A stretch of DNA of 64,000 bases from Macrolepiota albuminosa (Eukaryota > Basidiomycota > Agaricomycetes > Agaricales > Agaricaceae). The notes under the pieces are model-generated. The model worked only from the letters and a program-made list of their open reading frames with translations, searched no databases and was not told the origin of the DNA. The stretch covers positions 1,263,270-1,327,269 of the forward strand of contig JAMWFC010000058.1 in assembly GCA_027475525.1 (NCBI GenBank). Direction: 5' to 3'. This document shows, one piece after another, positions 11,175 through 24,125 of the stretch. The position numbers and the translations under genes were made by a program. How positions within the stretch are numbered: the stretch's first letter is position 1; the number at the start of each line of letters is the position of its first letter.

Positions 11175-11637
11175 TGATGATAACAGACGTCTCATGGTTG
11201 ACGCCGTGCTTAGTGTGGTCTTTGTGCTGTGAAAAACAAGAACAGCCTCGAATGCGGACATGAACGTTACAGGAGAAAAGGCAATCCCTTTGCCACTCTT
11301 AAGGCCTAGGGCTTGGAACAATCGGACCGCGCCTTGGTTTATGTCGATAGACTGAGGAACGTCTAGAAGATTCTGGATGATCTCCCATGTGCATTAGGCG
11401 AGTCTCAATTTCAGGAAGTCGGATTGGGGATAACGTTGAACGAGTGCATCATGATGACTCATTCTGCCAAATCTGAGGGTGGAAACAAGTAAGTACTTAT
11501 CATGGGAACATGCAGAGCCCAAAACCAGAACCTCCTCCATACTAATTTTTGACACGTGAGTCTAGGTAAACAAAGCTCAACAATCCCTCAAATTTACGCG
11601 TGACGTGCTCAAGGTTGTACAATCAAAGTTTTCATTC
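11175..11637. other. Intergenic region upstream of MDJ1
   Basis: No supported gene. An ACGCGT hexamer lies at 11596-11601, about 40 bp before the chosen MDJ1 start; one such hexamer every few kb is expected by chance. Confidence 0.45.
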
Positions 11638-13377
11638 ATGCCTCCGCGTCTCCAGTCTCAAGGGTTCTCCTCGTTCGTTGCATTCTATTCCTGCTCTCGT
11701 GCCAACTCTGCACCACATACCCGCTCTCTCTCATTTCTGCGCTACCCATGTCCTCTCAAACTCCGTCAAAAGCCCCTAGCACGCGTTAGTGGCAAGGTAA
11801 ATCGGACCGTTGGGCATTGTCAATTTCCTAACCTTTACAACAGCGCCTCTTCCATGTGACGCAAACCCTTGGGGCTCCCAAGAATCCATACGACGTATTA
11901 GGTGTAAAGCCAGATGCCACACAGGCTGAGATCAAGAAGACATACTTTGCCGTGCGTTTTCCGTTCACTACGTGAGATTGCCTCTCAAGTCCTGCATTAG
12001 TTGGCTCGGAAATATCACCCCGATACAAACCCCGATAAAGGTGCACAGGACAAATTCGTCGAAATTCAAGAAGCATATGATGTCCGTACAATTTCATTTT
12101 AGAATTTATATTATCTCGTCGCCTAAATCCATCTTCTAATCCAGACACTTAAAGACGAAAAGAAGCGCGCCGCTTTTGACAAGTTCGGCTCTGCTTCGCA
12201 GCAGCCTGGCTTTGATCCAGATGCTTTTGCTCGTGCTGGAGCCGGTGGTTTCCACGGCTTTTCAGCAGGACAAGGCTTCTCCGGATTTTCAGGTTTCGGA
12301 GACGGTTTCTCAGGTTTCACCCAAGGACAAGCTGAAGACTTATTTGGTTCTTTATTCGGATCTGCTTTTAGTTCGGGTACATCGCGAGCCTCAGAGATGT
12401 CAAGAGGAGCGAATGTCGAAACTTCTATCAATATCTCCTTCATGGACGCTTGCAAAGGAGCTACAAAGACTGTGGATGTCTCGCCTATTATCAATTGCGA
12501 CACTTGTTCTGGTACGGGTTTAAAGCAAGGCGCTAAAAGAACGACGTGTACAACTTGTGGTGGTTCTGGAACCCAGACATTCGTAATCCACGGTGGATTC
12601 CAGGTAGCGAGTACTTGTCGAGCTTGCAATGGTCTCGGTAGTAGTATTCCTAGAGGTGGGAAATGTTCTCCATGTGGAGGGTTGGGGCGTTTAAAAACGT
12701 CAAAGACAATTCAGGTGACAATCCCCGCTGGTATGTTTTACAATGGAGTCAGAAAAACCATCAACGGTTTCTCAACTTTTCACAGGAATCGAGGATGGAA
12801 TGTCAGTGCGTGTCCCAAAAGCTGGAGATGTACCTATAAGTGGAAATGGACCCGCCGGGGATCTTCTTGTCCGAGTGATGGTTGCACCTTCGAAGTCTTT
12901 CACGAGGCAAGGCTCTCACTTGTACCATGAAGCTCGTGTTCCAGTCCACATAGCTCTCCTTGGTGGAAAAGTTCGCGTGCCGACTCTAAATGGAGACGTT
13001 GAAGTACGGATACCTGGAGGGACACAACAGGGAGAGGAGATGGTTTTAAGAGGGCGGGGAGTACCCCTACCATTTAGTCGCGAAAAAGGGGATCTTTTCG
13101 TCACCTTTTCTGTCGTACTTCCTAGGCGAGTCTATCTTTTCTATCACAAGGGTGTCCAACTTATTTTTCAAACAGGACACTTACACAACGTCAACGGGAT
13201 CTTCTGCAACAGTACGCAGACGAAGTCAATGGCTCAACTAACCCGCCGCAGGCGAAGAAGAATGAGCCGCAAAGTAATACTGATAATGGTACGGAAACCT
13301 TTACTTATCATCCGCCGCCGTCAGGTGGCTGGGTGTCTCGTATCTGGCAGGATATCCGAAAGCTCACTGGTTTTTGA
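11638..13377 (+). CDS. MDJ1: Mitochondrial DnaJ/Hsp40 co-chaperone
   Basis: Co-chaperone of matrix Hsp70, needed for folding and for mitochondrial DNA maintenance in yeast. The start at 11638 gives an Arg/Ser-rich, acid-poor presequence with [16 protein letters not shown], fitting mitochondrial import; an in-frame ATG at 11605 is a less likely alternative. After an intron comes the J domain ([19 protein letters not shown], then YHPDTNPDK with the essential HPD). A Gly/Phe-rich segment follows (12230-12390), then four CxxCxGxG zinc repeats: [32 protein letters not shown]. The substrate-binding part has [21 protein letters not shown], HVxIALLGG-type [15 protein letters not shown] and [14 protein letters not shown]. 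The C-terminal exon ends [10 protein letters not shown]. This is a complete type I DnaJ. A cytosolic or bacterial-type identity is made unlikely by the presequence. Confidence 0.93.
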
Positions 13378-14297
13378 TTTTTTCCCTCTGGCATGTCCTC
13401 TTGTTGGCAACGAATCGTAATCTCATCTGAAAACTTCTCGTTCAGTTCAAGCCCATAAATCCAAAAGTACCAAAGGGACGAATCTTCCGCATGAGGGTGA
13501 GGGTGAGAGTGAGGAGAAGAGGGCCACGGGATAATGAGGGCCACGGGACAATGACGAGAACCACGGGATAAATGCATAATATCAATTCATAGAATTCTAC
13601 AAGAGTTATATAATGCAATACTTGGATTATCTAGTACTTTACAAACTAATCTTCTATATGAGTAGGTGTTATTTCCTGGTTCTGTTGATTCTAAGGCGCC
13701 ACAGAATTCATTCCCAAGCCCTGTTTGGTTTATTGTTATCGGCGTGTGACCATCGCGTATGGTTTGTTTGGATTTAGTACCGATCTGGTAGATGATCGTC
13801 AATCTGACAGCTTCCGCCAACCTACTGGTCGAAATGAGGCGGTTCTTCGAACTCAGAAATTGGTCTACCATGATCTTCATCCAAAACCTACTGATGGTCA
13901 ATATTATCTACTTGTGGATATCGGGCAACATGTCTCAAGATGTCAAAGAGATTCTTTCAGAATTCTCGGTCGTAGGGTTTGACAATGTCAAAAAACTCCC
14001 TAATCGGTAATCTTCGAGACATTATGCCCTATTATCGGCTTATGAGATCTATCTTCGCACTTTTTGACTACCTGCTCAAAGCTGGGAATGACAAATCCAC
14101 TGGTCCTCAGCCGAGGATTCCTGCTAAAGGGGAAACCTCATTATGTCAAAGCAATCCCCTTCTCGTCCTATCCCAGACCCGGCAGGGGCTACCAACTCTA
14201 GCAGCTATATAAAAACACATCAGGTCGAGGTGCTTTCCAAGGCGACTTTGTTCCAAGTCCTTTCCTTTCACATTCTCTTTTCTTGATTGCTCTTGCA
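13378..14297. other. Intergenic region with short repeated words
   Basis: Three copies of CCACGGGA(T/C)A at 13523, 13541 and 13561 sit beside a GAGGGTGAGGGTGAGAGTGAG run (about 13492-13513). A 72-codon open frame (13792-14010) reads hydrophobic but has no recognisable domain. It might be a remnant of an old element; that is speculation. Confidence 0.4.
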
Positions 14298-16838
14298 ATG
14301 CGGAATCCAATTTTCGACCGCACTCGGCGCATGTGTATGCCGACCTTTGGTGGCCTTAAGGTCGATGGGACTATATTGCCTTCCCCCGCCTCTCCCCGCT
14401 CGTCCTCGCCTACAGTGACTATGCGCTCGGGGTCCTCCGATACATTTCACGTTCATAAGGACCCACAACACCCGAATTTATCGACCTTCAGACTTTTGAT
14501 GGCCCACTTCGGGTATATTATCTGTATAGTTCACAGTATCACTCAATATCTAACCATTAATCTAACAAGTGCTGGTCTGGCCTTGTTCCTTGCGACGACC
14601 GATGCCGTGAGCACCAGAAGACTTAGTGCCATCTTAGCCTGACCCCCTTACAGACCATCGTTTCAACAAGTTTACCTACCATCGCCAGTGATCTGAAGGC
14701 CACGCAGGCACAGTATACCTGGGTTGGTGTAGCCTATATGTTAACTCAAACGGCATTACAACCATTATACGGTAAGATCTCCGACCTTGTCGGTCGCAAG
14801 GTGAGCGAAGGATAATGATCCATGAACAAGAGTTAATCAATCCCCCCCAACTTCCAGAATGTCTTGTTTTCTAGTATGGCTATCTTCGCCGTCGGATCGT
14901 TATTGTGCGGAGTAGCAAAGGTAACGTAACTTGCATATGGATGGAGAGTATGCAAGTAATTATCTCTGCAACAGAGTATCACTTGGTTTATTGCTGCCAG
15001 AGCTCTCGGTCAGTTCTAAATCCTTGTTGTGTCAGTATACTCAGCTAACCCATCCTCCATCAGCTGGTATCGGAGGGGGAGGGATCGTCGGTTCTGTATG
15101 GGTCATCACCGCAGAGCTCGTTGAAGTTCAGCATAGGGCAAAATGGTCGCAAGCACTCAGTTTGACCTGGAGTTGTTCCGCCATAGCAGGACCGCTTCTT
15201 GGTGGTGTCTTCAGTAAGTAAGTATTTTGAATTCTCTGTAGCTAGTCTAATGTAATTCCTTAAGGCGGGAGCACATCAGGCTTTCTGAGCTGGAGATGGG
15301 GATGTATGCCTTGACACTTGCTTTTGGCGATCTCACTCTCAAAAAATTTGACAGTCTACCTCAATTTGCCCGTTTGCCTAGTGGGTTTTCTCGTAACCTC
15401 TGCATCTCTACGCCATGTGCACCTCTCCAGGACATGTGACGCCTCTTGGCGAACATTAGCTCGAAAATTTGACTTTGGAGGACTGTGAGTCCGAGAAGTC
15501 TTTGTGAGTTTACCTTTTAAACTCACCTTCTTTAGTGTAATGTTCATGAGTGGCACAAGCTGTATGGTTCTTGGTTTTAGCTTTGCAACAGATAATGGCT
15601 GTAAGTATCTAAATCGCAAACTAGACATACTTGACAATGCTACATTCCTAGGGGCTTCCCCTTCAACCTTAATACTAATCATACTAGGTCTTGTCGTTCT
15701 TGTCTGTGGTGGATTCTATGAAACACGTACAAGTCGCCAGTGCCTCTTTCCTCCCAGCATGTTCAAAAATCGTACCGCAGGTTCGTTCTATTTTATAGCT
15801 GGATGATTCCTTACATTTATTACCATAGTGACTGTTCTTATCGTCACATTTTTGCATAATTTCAGTTTTACTGCTGGTACTTTTTACCTCGTCTTGTACT
15901 TCCAAGTAAGCCACTCTGCTTGTTTACGACATGGAACAATCTTCAACTTGTATCTGTAAGGCGGCAACAGGTTGCAGTCCCCTACAAGCTGGGATTAAAG
16001 TTCTGCCATATGCTCTTGGCTCCTCCTTAGCCTCAATGCCTGCAGCCTGGTTTATTGGTTACTGGCAGAGGCGCACAAGAAACACCAGCGGGCAGAACTT
16101 GATAATATCAATTGGACTTGTCCTATCGACGCTTGGTTTTGGTATAATTCTAGACCTATCTGTATTGACTGCTTATAATTTTGTTTCAGGCCTTCTCATA
16201 TTGCTCAACGAGAACTCCTCTATAGCTGCTCAAGTATGTTTTCCCCTAATCGCCGGAATCGGCTTGGGGATGTTGTTCCATGCGCCATACCAAGTATTTG
16301 GTCAGGCACTTGAACCACAGGAATTAGCAACGGGAACAAGTGCATTCTTCTTGGTAAGGTTCACTGGCGCAACAATCGGGCTGGTACGTTCTTGGATTTT
16401 CAACTGGAACTGGGGCTAAGTCGATCTTTCTTCAGGCTGTTGCGGGTGCTGTATTTTATGCCCGACTATCTAACCGTTTACCGACCGATCTTCCCCTCGA
16501 TCAATCCGGTACATCGATTGACTACAGCCTCATTCGATCCATAGAGCCTCTTGTACTTAGGAACCAGGTGTTACGTGTCGTTTCCTCCTCGCTCCAGGTA
16601 GGCTTTAAGTTGGACCAACACATTCTTTGGTGGCTCATGACCATGTTTAGACTATTTGGGCTGTCTGTTCACCTTGCTTAGGGCTTGCATTTTTAGTTTG
16701 TCGGCTTCTTCTTGTTTACTATTTGTACCTTAACAATCCTTACAGCTTTCTCTCTTACTGACGAAGTTACCTATACAAGATACCCCAGATCTCATAAAAG
16801 AAGTTCAGAAAGAAGATACGTCCAATACGAAAGCATGA
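14298..16838 (+). CDS. MFS transporter, DHA2-type drug:H+ antiporter family
   Basis: Integral plasma-membrane or vacuolar transporter, probably exporting a drug-like or siderophore-like compound by proton antiport. The gene is cut by about ten short introns. Readable blocks: VSTSLPTIASDLKATQAQY, YTWVGVAYMLTQTALQPLYG and GKISDLVGRK (MFS motif A, in the loop between TM2 and TM3), FAVGSLLCGVAK, ARALAGIGGGGIVGSVW (motif C/antiporter-like Gly-rich helix), AKWSQALSLTWSCSAIAGP LLGG, FLSWRWG / VYLNLP, then a second half with GIKVLPYALGSSLASMPAAW, ISIGLVLSTLGFG and AGIGLGMLFHAPYQV. The C terminus is IQDTPDLIKEVQKEDTSNTKA. The long hydrophilic N terminus and 14-helix-like spacing suit DHA2. The substrate cannot be named. 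Confidence 0.88.
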
Positions 16839-17923
16839 ACGGAACTTTTGAAAAATGGAGTAGGGGTTTCCCATAGTTATGTTGTACTTGTACATCAGAA
16901 GCAGCTGACATCCCTAGGATGTCTTGTCTTTCTATCGTTTTGACTGCATCACGAAGTTAAAGCTTAGCGGGGGAAGCGACATTTTCTATTGAACGAACAG
17001 GAATAGTTTTACCACGGAGTTGACCAGTAGAAGAGAACAGGGATCCAAGTTGAGACAGCATTATTAAGGCTTTGGATATTCCATTTGTAGGCAGGCCATG
17101 ATCGATTTTCATGTTATGATACCTAATCAGAGATGGAGACGGAGCAGGGCAATCAATGTTGACACAGCACACCCCAGATAGACGATTCAATCGGCTTGTG
17201 GGGAAAAATCAGGCACGACTTTTGATGTTCAGAAATGACTATGTAGAAGCAGCTAATGGGCAATTCTTACAGTTGCCAACCTAGTCGTCGGAAGATCTCT
17301 CGGAGATTGGAAGATTGGAGCTGAAGTGAAGAACGGGTGGAGCTGGAATATGAGTCTTGCTACGAATGAGAGACCTAATCTAGTCTGCCTGTCCTATCTT
17401 TCAAACATGTCGCACGAGTGATAAGTCAATGATCACCCTGCCATATCAAGAAGAGCATGGTGTGAAAAGTTGGTCCCTTTCGGTAGTTTCAAAACGGAGC
17501 CGGTGAGTAAATTATAGAAGACGCAAACACGAAGCAAATGTCAATTACTGCTTCCCATGAGAGATTGACTGATGTGGATCGGCAGTAAGCTTTTCAAGTG
17601 ACTATTGAAAACCAATAGTTGATATTAAGATCTTTCTCCTGCCAGCTGACGCGGAAGTTATTAATCTGCCAAGCTGGATATTTGTGGCTAGGGTAGGTTT
17701 GGCAAGAAGAAACCTGAGGCATCAGCGGAGGCAATAGTCAAGATTTTCTGAGGATCCTTGAAGAAGCAGTAGGATCCCTGAGGTATGTCGAACCTGCAAT
17801 GGTTTGGCACGCGAGCAAAAAAAAAGTTTGTGTTGATATACATGATAGGCGCATAAGCTCAGTAATGAACGGGCGGAACATGGACCACGAGGTGAATGCG
17901 GAACATCCTTACCTATCTTCACC
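16839..17923. other. Intergenic region
   Basis: More than 1 kb between two plus-strand genes. Only short, unconvincing open frames on either strand; no repeats or RNA genes recognised. Confidence 0.5.
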
Positions 17924-19467
17924 ATGACCTCTCCTTTACTCATTCCCGTTCAAATCCCTACCAGCCCCATATCGTCCTTTTCAGTTGACCCTTCCTCACT
18001 GCAAAAATCTCCCCATTCAGTTTGGAACAATCAAGCAACTGTTCAAGAGCAGGGTTTGCCCCATGCAAACATCATCTTAGAGGCAAGGTAAGGAGCCCCC
18101 TTTTCTCCGTCTTGATGTTCACCTTAGTCCATGTCGGGCCTGCCCTTCATTGGCAAGTTGAGCGGATCGACATAAGTGACACAAGTGACAGCTTGAGACA
18201 CGGTCCGAAGTCGCTATTGTCTACCATCATCTTTTCGCTGACTCTTGCACTTCAATCCAGGCAATACAAGGCGCCAGCCTTCGCTCAGCGGCTGCTCGAA
18301 TGCCTACGGCTGTTATCTGTGCCATTTTGGTCTGCACCTGGCGTTGTACCCGCCCAAATTAAAATACACAAGGTGTCGGGGGCACTGACCAACGCTGTAT
18401 TCTTCGTGTCTTACCCCTCTGTGCGCAAGTCTCGCACTGTTCTACTTCGAGTGTATGGTGTTTCGTCGGATTGTTTTGTATCTCGCCCAAGGGAACTTCA
18501 CATTCTCCATATACTTTCTTCTCAGTATGGAATCGGACCTCGTGTCTATGGTACATTCGGGAATGGACGAGTTGAGGAATATTTTGAATCGACAACGCTC
18601 ACAGCCTCCGATATCCGCGATCCTACAATCAGTCGTTGGATTGGGGCGCGTATGGCAGAACTTCACTCAGTTGATATTGAGGTAGTTGAATCCGGCTCGT
18701 CGTTCGGCTCTAAGAGCGACGGCTGGGAGATAGGCGTGAAAAAGAACGTTAAATTGTGGTTACCTCCAGCCGAGGAAGTCCTTGCCTTGCCATTGGTTAA
18801 TAAGCAAGTTCGGGAGGAACTTAATCTGACCGCGTTCAGACAGGAATGGTCCAACTATTTGCAATGGCTGTCATCTGTCGATAACATTCACAATGGCAGC
18901 GCGAGAGTTTTCGCTCATAATGACACACAATACGGCAACTTGTTGAGGTTGCAGCGTCCTAAGGACGCGATCGATGAACACCGTCAGGCAAGTATCTCCT
19001 TTCTATTTGATATGGATGTTAACAGCTTCGCTTCTCTTTATCAGCTAATAGTGGTTGACTTCGAATACGCCGCTCCCAACCCGGCTTCTTTTGATATTGC
19101 TAACCACTTCCATGAATGGACTGCAAATTACCATTGTTCAACACCACACCTCCTCGAAACCTCGCGCTATCCCACATACGATGAGCGTCGCAACTTCTAC
19201 GCGGCTTATATCAGTCATACTGCTATCTCTGGCGAGGTTCCCACGTTGGATGATGATGAACGGGAGCTTCAATTGCGGGAAATAGATCAGCAGGTCCGCT
19301 ATTGGAGCCCTGCGTCTCATGCCATGTGGGCCATCTGGGGAATTGTGCAAGCGAGAGAGGACATAGAAGGCGATAATGCAGAACCCGAGTTTAATTATCT
19401 TGGTTACTCCATATGCCGAATGGCTGCGTTCCGCAGGGAAATTCGAGCGTTGGGTATCCGGTCCTAG
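17924..19467 (+). CDS. Choline/ethanolamine kinase
   Basis: Phosphorylates choline and/or ethanolamine with ATP, the first step of the Kennedy pathway to phosphatidylcholine and phosphatidylethanolamine. The ATG at 17924 is followed by 54 codons ending LPHANIILEAR, then a 173-nt intron (18088-18260) and QYKAPAFAQRLLECL. Key blocks are SGALTNAVFFVSYPSV (ATP-binding loop region), LLRVYG, RELHILHILSSQYGIGPRVYG, VEEYFES, AHNDTQYGNLL (Brenner motif with catalytic Asp) and VVDFEYAAPNPASFDIANHF (choline kinase motif with Mg-binding Asp). The last two are separated by a 57-nt segment (18988-19044) with a GC donor and AG acceptor. It is in frame, so retention would add 19 residues; family spacing argues that it is an intron. 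Choline versus ethanolamine preference cannot be decided. Confidence 0.93.
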
Positions 19468-19879
19468 GTCACTCATAGATCAGTGACAGAATATGTCGTT
19501 TCTCCGGTCTCAAGGAATAACCTGATTCTTAAGGTACTCATGCTCATGTTGAGCTATACACGTTTAATGTTAATGTTAATGATATCGATCTGACAAGATT
19601 GACAACGCTTGTATGACAATAAAGAATTGATCTTTAGCTGAAATGCGATGAGGATTGATGATATAAGTAATCTTGTACGAGAACAAGTAGCAGACATAAA
19701 AAAATGAAACTTGACATGGTGTGTTTTGGGAAGGAAGTATAAAGACAAGAGGGAATCGTAGATGCGTATAGAGATCCTCGTGGACAAAAAGTATATGAGC
19801 TCGTCCGTCCTGGCGGTATGAGTAGATGTCGACAACCGTTCAAAAAACATAACTAAAATCAAATAGTCTCCAGATTTTA
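19468..19879. other. Convergent 3' intergenic region
   Basis: Separates the 3' ends of the choline kinase (+) and the CCCH gene (-). It is AT-rich and should contain both polyadenylation regions; no gene seen. Confidence 0.5.
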
Positions 19880-22572
19880 TTACGCCCACACATTCTCATG
19901 CAGTCTCGACGACCCGAGCGCAAGGTCTGCCGAGGACCATGGTACATTGACCGTATTATCATTTGAGATGGGGAAAGGCGACTGTGAGAGTTGATTACGT
20001 GCGAAACCAGCCCAGTTTCCCGCACTACCAGCTCTGACATGTCCGTTGGGTCGGGCAGATGCATCACTGGAAGAAAGTGGGAAAGAGAGGCCAGATGAAA
20101 CGGGCGGCGAGGAGCTAAAATTGAGGTCGACTTCCGAACTATTTACGGACTGATGAACACTGGAGCTGGTCGAAGCATTGGTCTTGTGAGTGCGTTGCTG
20201 GAGTCTCAGTCAGATCGGCATCACTAAGAATGAAAGGAAACATACTGAGTGATAGCCCACGATTTCACGGCGCGCATTATTATGTCTTCCAAGGTCAGGA
20301 CCAGCCGTGACGGGAGCAGGAGACTTTTGAGACTTGCGCTCTGGCGCGGGTAACATGATGCCGGTGCTGGCGAAAGTGGGGTATGCGGATTTATTCTGCT
20401 TGACAGAGGTATCGAGCGTCGAGGTATCAACCCTCAAAGACCCAGTTGGTGGACGACCGAATTGGAACGGTTTGTTGTCGACGGGTGTAGCAAGGTTATT
20501 CGATTCTTGTACACGTTTTCCGGATATACGAGCTAACAAGGATGCCGTCGCTTCATTGGGGTCGCTATTAGTGCTCAGGGAGCGGACATCAGGACCTTGT
20601 TGTTGGGGAGTGCTGTCAATTGTGGGAGTGCCACCGGCGGTAGGCGTCACGCCCGAGGTTGGAAGTTCTGTATGAATGAAACAACATCTCTTCCCATAAG
20701 GGCAAGTTCCAGACACCCAAAACGTCTGCCAAGCGCGAGGTCAGAAGATGCGGCCATACATAGGATAAGAAACAACGAACCCTACAAATTTCCGTCTTAT
20801 ACTGTAGAAAGAAGACGTGAATTGCTGTTTGCCAAGAAATAGTCTAGCGAACCAACCTTGGGATGACGAGCCACCTTGCGAAGCTCATCCTCTCCATGCG
20901 CAAATTGACATTTTGTTCCATACCGACAAGTCCCCTTCTCTTCCCAACTGCGACATAATTCCGTCTTGTACAGTCCGAGCTTTCGGTTGTTTGCACTCGG
21001 GCCTTGACCGTTAGTAGTTGTTGGGCTCGAGACAGACCCGGTCGGAATTATTGGGCTCTGTGGAGGGACAATGCCATATTGGCCACTATACTGAGGCTGA
21101 ATGCGTGTAGCAGTCATGGCGTCCGGGACTGAATACTGGTCTGAAGGTGCATAGAATTGATTAGGGTACATGGGGATGGCAGGCATCCCCGGACCAGGTT
21201 GGAAAAGTCCAGGAGCATATGAAGGTTGTATACCATTGTTCATCAACGTCATGGCAGTCACCTCGCGCATTGCTACTGATGGGTCGGAAGCCGAATGGTG
21301 GTGGGTAGGACGGAAAACATTATGTTGCTGTTGGACACGTGCCACAGCCGGGTGGTGGCCCTCCATGGCGCCAGGAAGCATCATATCATACAATTGTTGC
21401 GTATTACCCAAGGAAAGATGAGCTGTATGGTTGGGGTAAGGAATCCCTTGTGGATTGGCAACTACGCCCTGGTAGCCGCGAGGAGGCTGGCGATAGGGAG
21501 GGAGGATGATATTATTGTTAGGTCGTCCTTGAACAAACAATTGTCCAGGTAGCGCGAGGGCAACTCCCTGATAATTGCGTTGTGTATTATAGTCTAGCAT
21601 GAGTTCCTCTGGTGCAAGAGCCTGCGACTGGTTACCCGAATAATCAAACATCTGCGGATGAGGCTGAGGTTGTGGTCGATGAATATGGTTCGCGATTGAT
21701 GGGTACGATAGCTGTTCAGCACTGGAACCTATACTCTCTCGAAACTGACCCTGTCTATCGACCAGCTCTGAAGCGTCGCCGGCCTGCTGCAGGCGGTGGA
21801 GATCGGCAGCAGAAAGGCCCCCGCTAAAGGAGTGAGGGCGTTCTTTGGTTTCATTTACGGTGCTGACGGTAAGAGAAGGCTTAACGAGCATCGGGCCAGC
21901 CGGAACCGAACCGATGGACTCCTGAGAGCTAGATACGGTGGTATCTGTGGAAGAGCCGCGAGAATGGGAGATACTGATCTCATGCTCAGAAGCTTGCGGT
22001 GACGAACCGGCGCTAGTGCTCGATGAAGTATCTAACGGGCTTCCCTCGCCGAGATGAGTGACAGTCGCAATTTTGGCCTTCGGCGGGGTGCGAAGTTGTG
22101 CATGGACATCATCCGCTTCGGCAGAACCCTCGGTGATCTTCAACCTCATAATGTCAGTCGTAAGGTCCCAATGGGTGTCTACAAATTGATTGTCGTTATT
22201 GAGGCGCCAGCGGTTGGCTGATTGATCGGAGGATTTGTTATCTGTACGAGTGGGCATATCGGAAGGGATCTTGTTCAAAGCGGTCGTGCGTGGTCTGCTT
22301 ATGGGAACCGAACGGACAGGTGAAGGTTCGTCGGTTGTAGACAAGGGCCAATTCTTGAGAAATAACGTAGAATGACGATAAGAACTGTGGCGAACACGTG
22401 GCACGAGGAGGTATCGACTTACTACTGTATTGGAAACGTGAGGTACGGACCAACCAATGTTACTAGCAGCGTTGGGTCGATGATTGTGAGCAGTGGGCGT
22501 CTGAAGTTCGTCGTCAGAGCTGTTTTGAGAGTTCTTGGTCAAAGGACTTGATTTCGTGACTGGTTTACGCAT
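19880..22572 (-). CDS. Tandem CCCH zinc-finger mRNA-binding protein (TIS11/tristetraprolin type)
   Basis: Predicted to bind AU-rich mRNA elements and promote mRNA decay. It has two CCCH fingers with exact C-x8-C-x5-C-x3-H spacing. Finger 1 is [20 protein letters not shown] and finger 2 is [20 protein letters not shown]. Each is preceded by the TTP-type lead-in (LYKTEL and YKTEI). Two introns lie in this area: one follows VARHPK, and the other separates YKTEICR from [11 protein letters not shown]. The N-terminal 530 residues are low-complexity (Ser/Pro/Gln/Asn-rich), as usual for this family. The tail after finger 2 holds [14 protein letters not shown] and ends [11 protein letters not shown] 69-nt in-frame stretch near 22360-22430 starting GTAAGT could be a further intron. 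The combination of paired fingers and lead-ins makes the assignment firm. Confidence 0.92.
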
Positions 22573-24125
22573 GACTGTGAGTAACGGTTGAGACGAAGTG
22601 GAGTTCGGTGAAGGAAGAGACTTGCCAGTAAATTAGGAGGAGATGAAAGATGAAGATAAAAAAGTATGGATGATGCTTGATAGATACACTGCTCAACTCG
22701 CTGGCCGGGGTAAGGGAGGAGAGAGGACAGATAGGTATAAAAACGAGGCTTGCGTGAGGATCGTGAGGTCGTGGAGGACTGAGGGCACGACCTGGTGACA
22801 GGAACGGGATAGGTGGAATCTAGAGGACAATGTGAGGTTAAGAAGGAAAAGAAGGCAAGGCGAGGGGGAGGCATTCACGGGTCAAGCTTTTGATCGCCTG
22901 CAACGTGCCCTAGGCCTGTCTTCTTCTTTGAATAATTAACACAACGATAATACGAGTTGATAGAGCAGAATGAGAATTCGTTCAAGGCGGTCTTTGGCCA
23001 ACTGCGCTTGGGTCTTGGAAGTTAGGGGAAGAGGTTGTTGACCCCCAGCCAACGAAAATTATGGCTGTCCAACTAACCCTTCCTGCCATCACATCCCTTC
23101 AAACTCCGCATCACACAATCCGCCTCCTTCGACCATACAACCCGTCTCTTCCCTCTACCAGCCCCACTCTACAGCCTACAACTACCCCCGCTCCCCGTCC
23201 CCTGCCCGCCAACTCCCTGGACTTCAGCCCATCCCCCGTACACGTGTCGCGCCCCCATCATGAGTCCCTGATCCCGTTGCCAACGAGACCGCTCTAGTCC
23301 CATTGATATTCATAGATATACTGATAACGATTTACTGAACATTCATAATCTGTTTGTTCTCTTCAACCTCACTGATGCCTCGTGCTGGCACTCCATTATG
23401 ATCAGCTTTACCAGAAACGGTGTCCAACTTCCTTCATTAGTTGTCAGTAGTGCCGATATCTATACTGAATTTCCGTCTGCGGTACAAGATCAGTTGACGC
23501 CACCCTTAGTCTGCTTCCAGCCGGCGCTCGGCATATGTCTTCACCGATCGATCGACTTCTTCGGGAACCTGCTAATTATGGCAACACATGACCAAAGGCA
23601 TTTCAAGTCCGCGAATCAGATATTCACTTTGCCTCAACCATCGCGCGTACAATCATAGTTATCAGTGAGATCGAGGGCAATTCGTAGCCATGCAACGTGG
23701 TGTCACTCGACCCGTGAGCATTGTGGAGACAACTTTACGAATTTTTGGTATGGCTTTCAAAGTTTCTTGAGCAGCCGTGGACACAACGAATTTCCAAGGC
23801 TTTACAGAAGCAACGCAGGGCCCGTCGCTCACCGATTATCCAGATGTTCGACACTTTTAGCAGCCGCTTCAAGTCATGAATTGTTTGCTAATCCAGTCGG
23901 ATCGACGTGCCCTTGTCAAACCTTGGTCTTCCAGGGAAGAGTGGGTGAGCCCTGATTTTCAGACACATGTAAAACACGCTGCAAGAATTGCCACGATCGG
24001 CATAGATAAGAAAAAGTGATATGTCTAGCTCTAGCCTTGGAACTTTGGATTACCAACTTCTTGAAGAACCCCATTTTCGTTTTCAGTCAATATACTATCA
24101 TACACGTTCGATGCCTCGAATTGAT
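22573..24125. other. Long intergenic region upstream of the CCCH gene
   Basis: Likely contains a long 5' leader and promoter of the CCCH gene; 22620-22900 is purine-rich on the plus strand. Plus-strand open frames at 23061-23297 (78 codons, Pro/Thr-rich), 23398-23658 and 23665-23955 show some protein character, notably EEWVSPDFQTHVKHAARI in another frame near 23935-23990. Interrupting stops suggest a decayed or intron-rich gene that I cannot reconstruct. Confidence 0.4.

Noticed and set aside
13492..13570. GAGGGTGAGGGTG run and CCACGGGATA words as a telomere or CRISPR-like array
   Set aside because: The units are few and irregular, without unique spacers of constant length; simple low-complexity drift is enough.
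13792..14010. 72-codon frame as a transposon or membrane protein gene
   Set aside because: No domain, no terminal repeats around it and no longer continuation.
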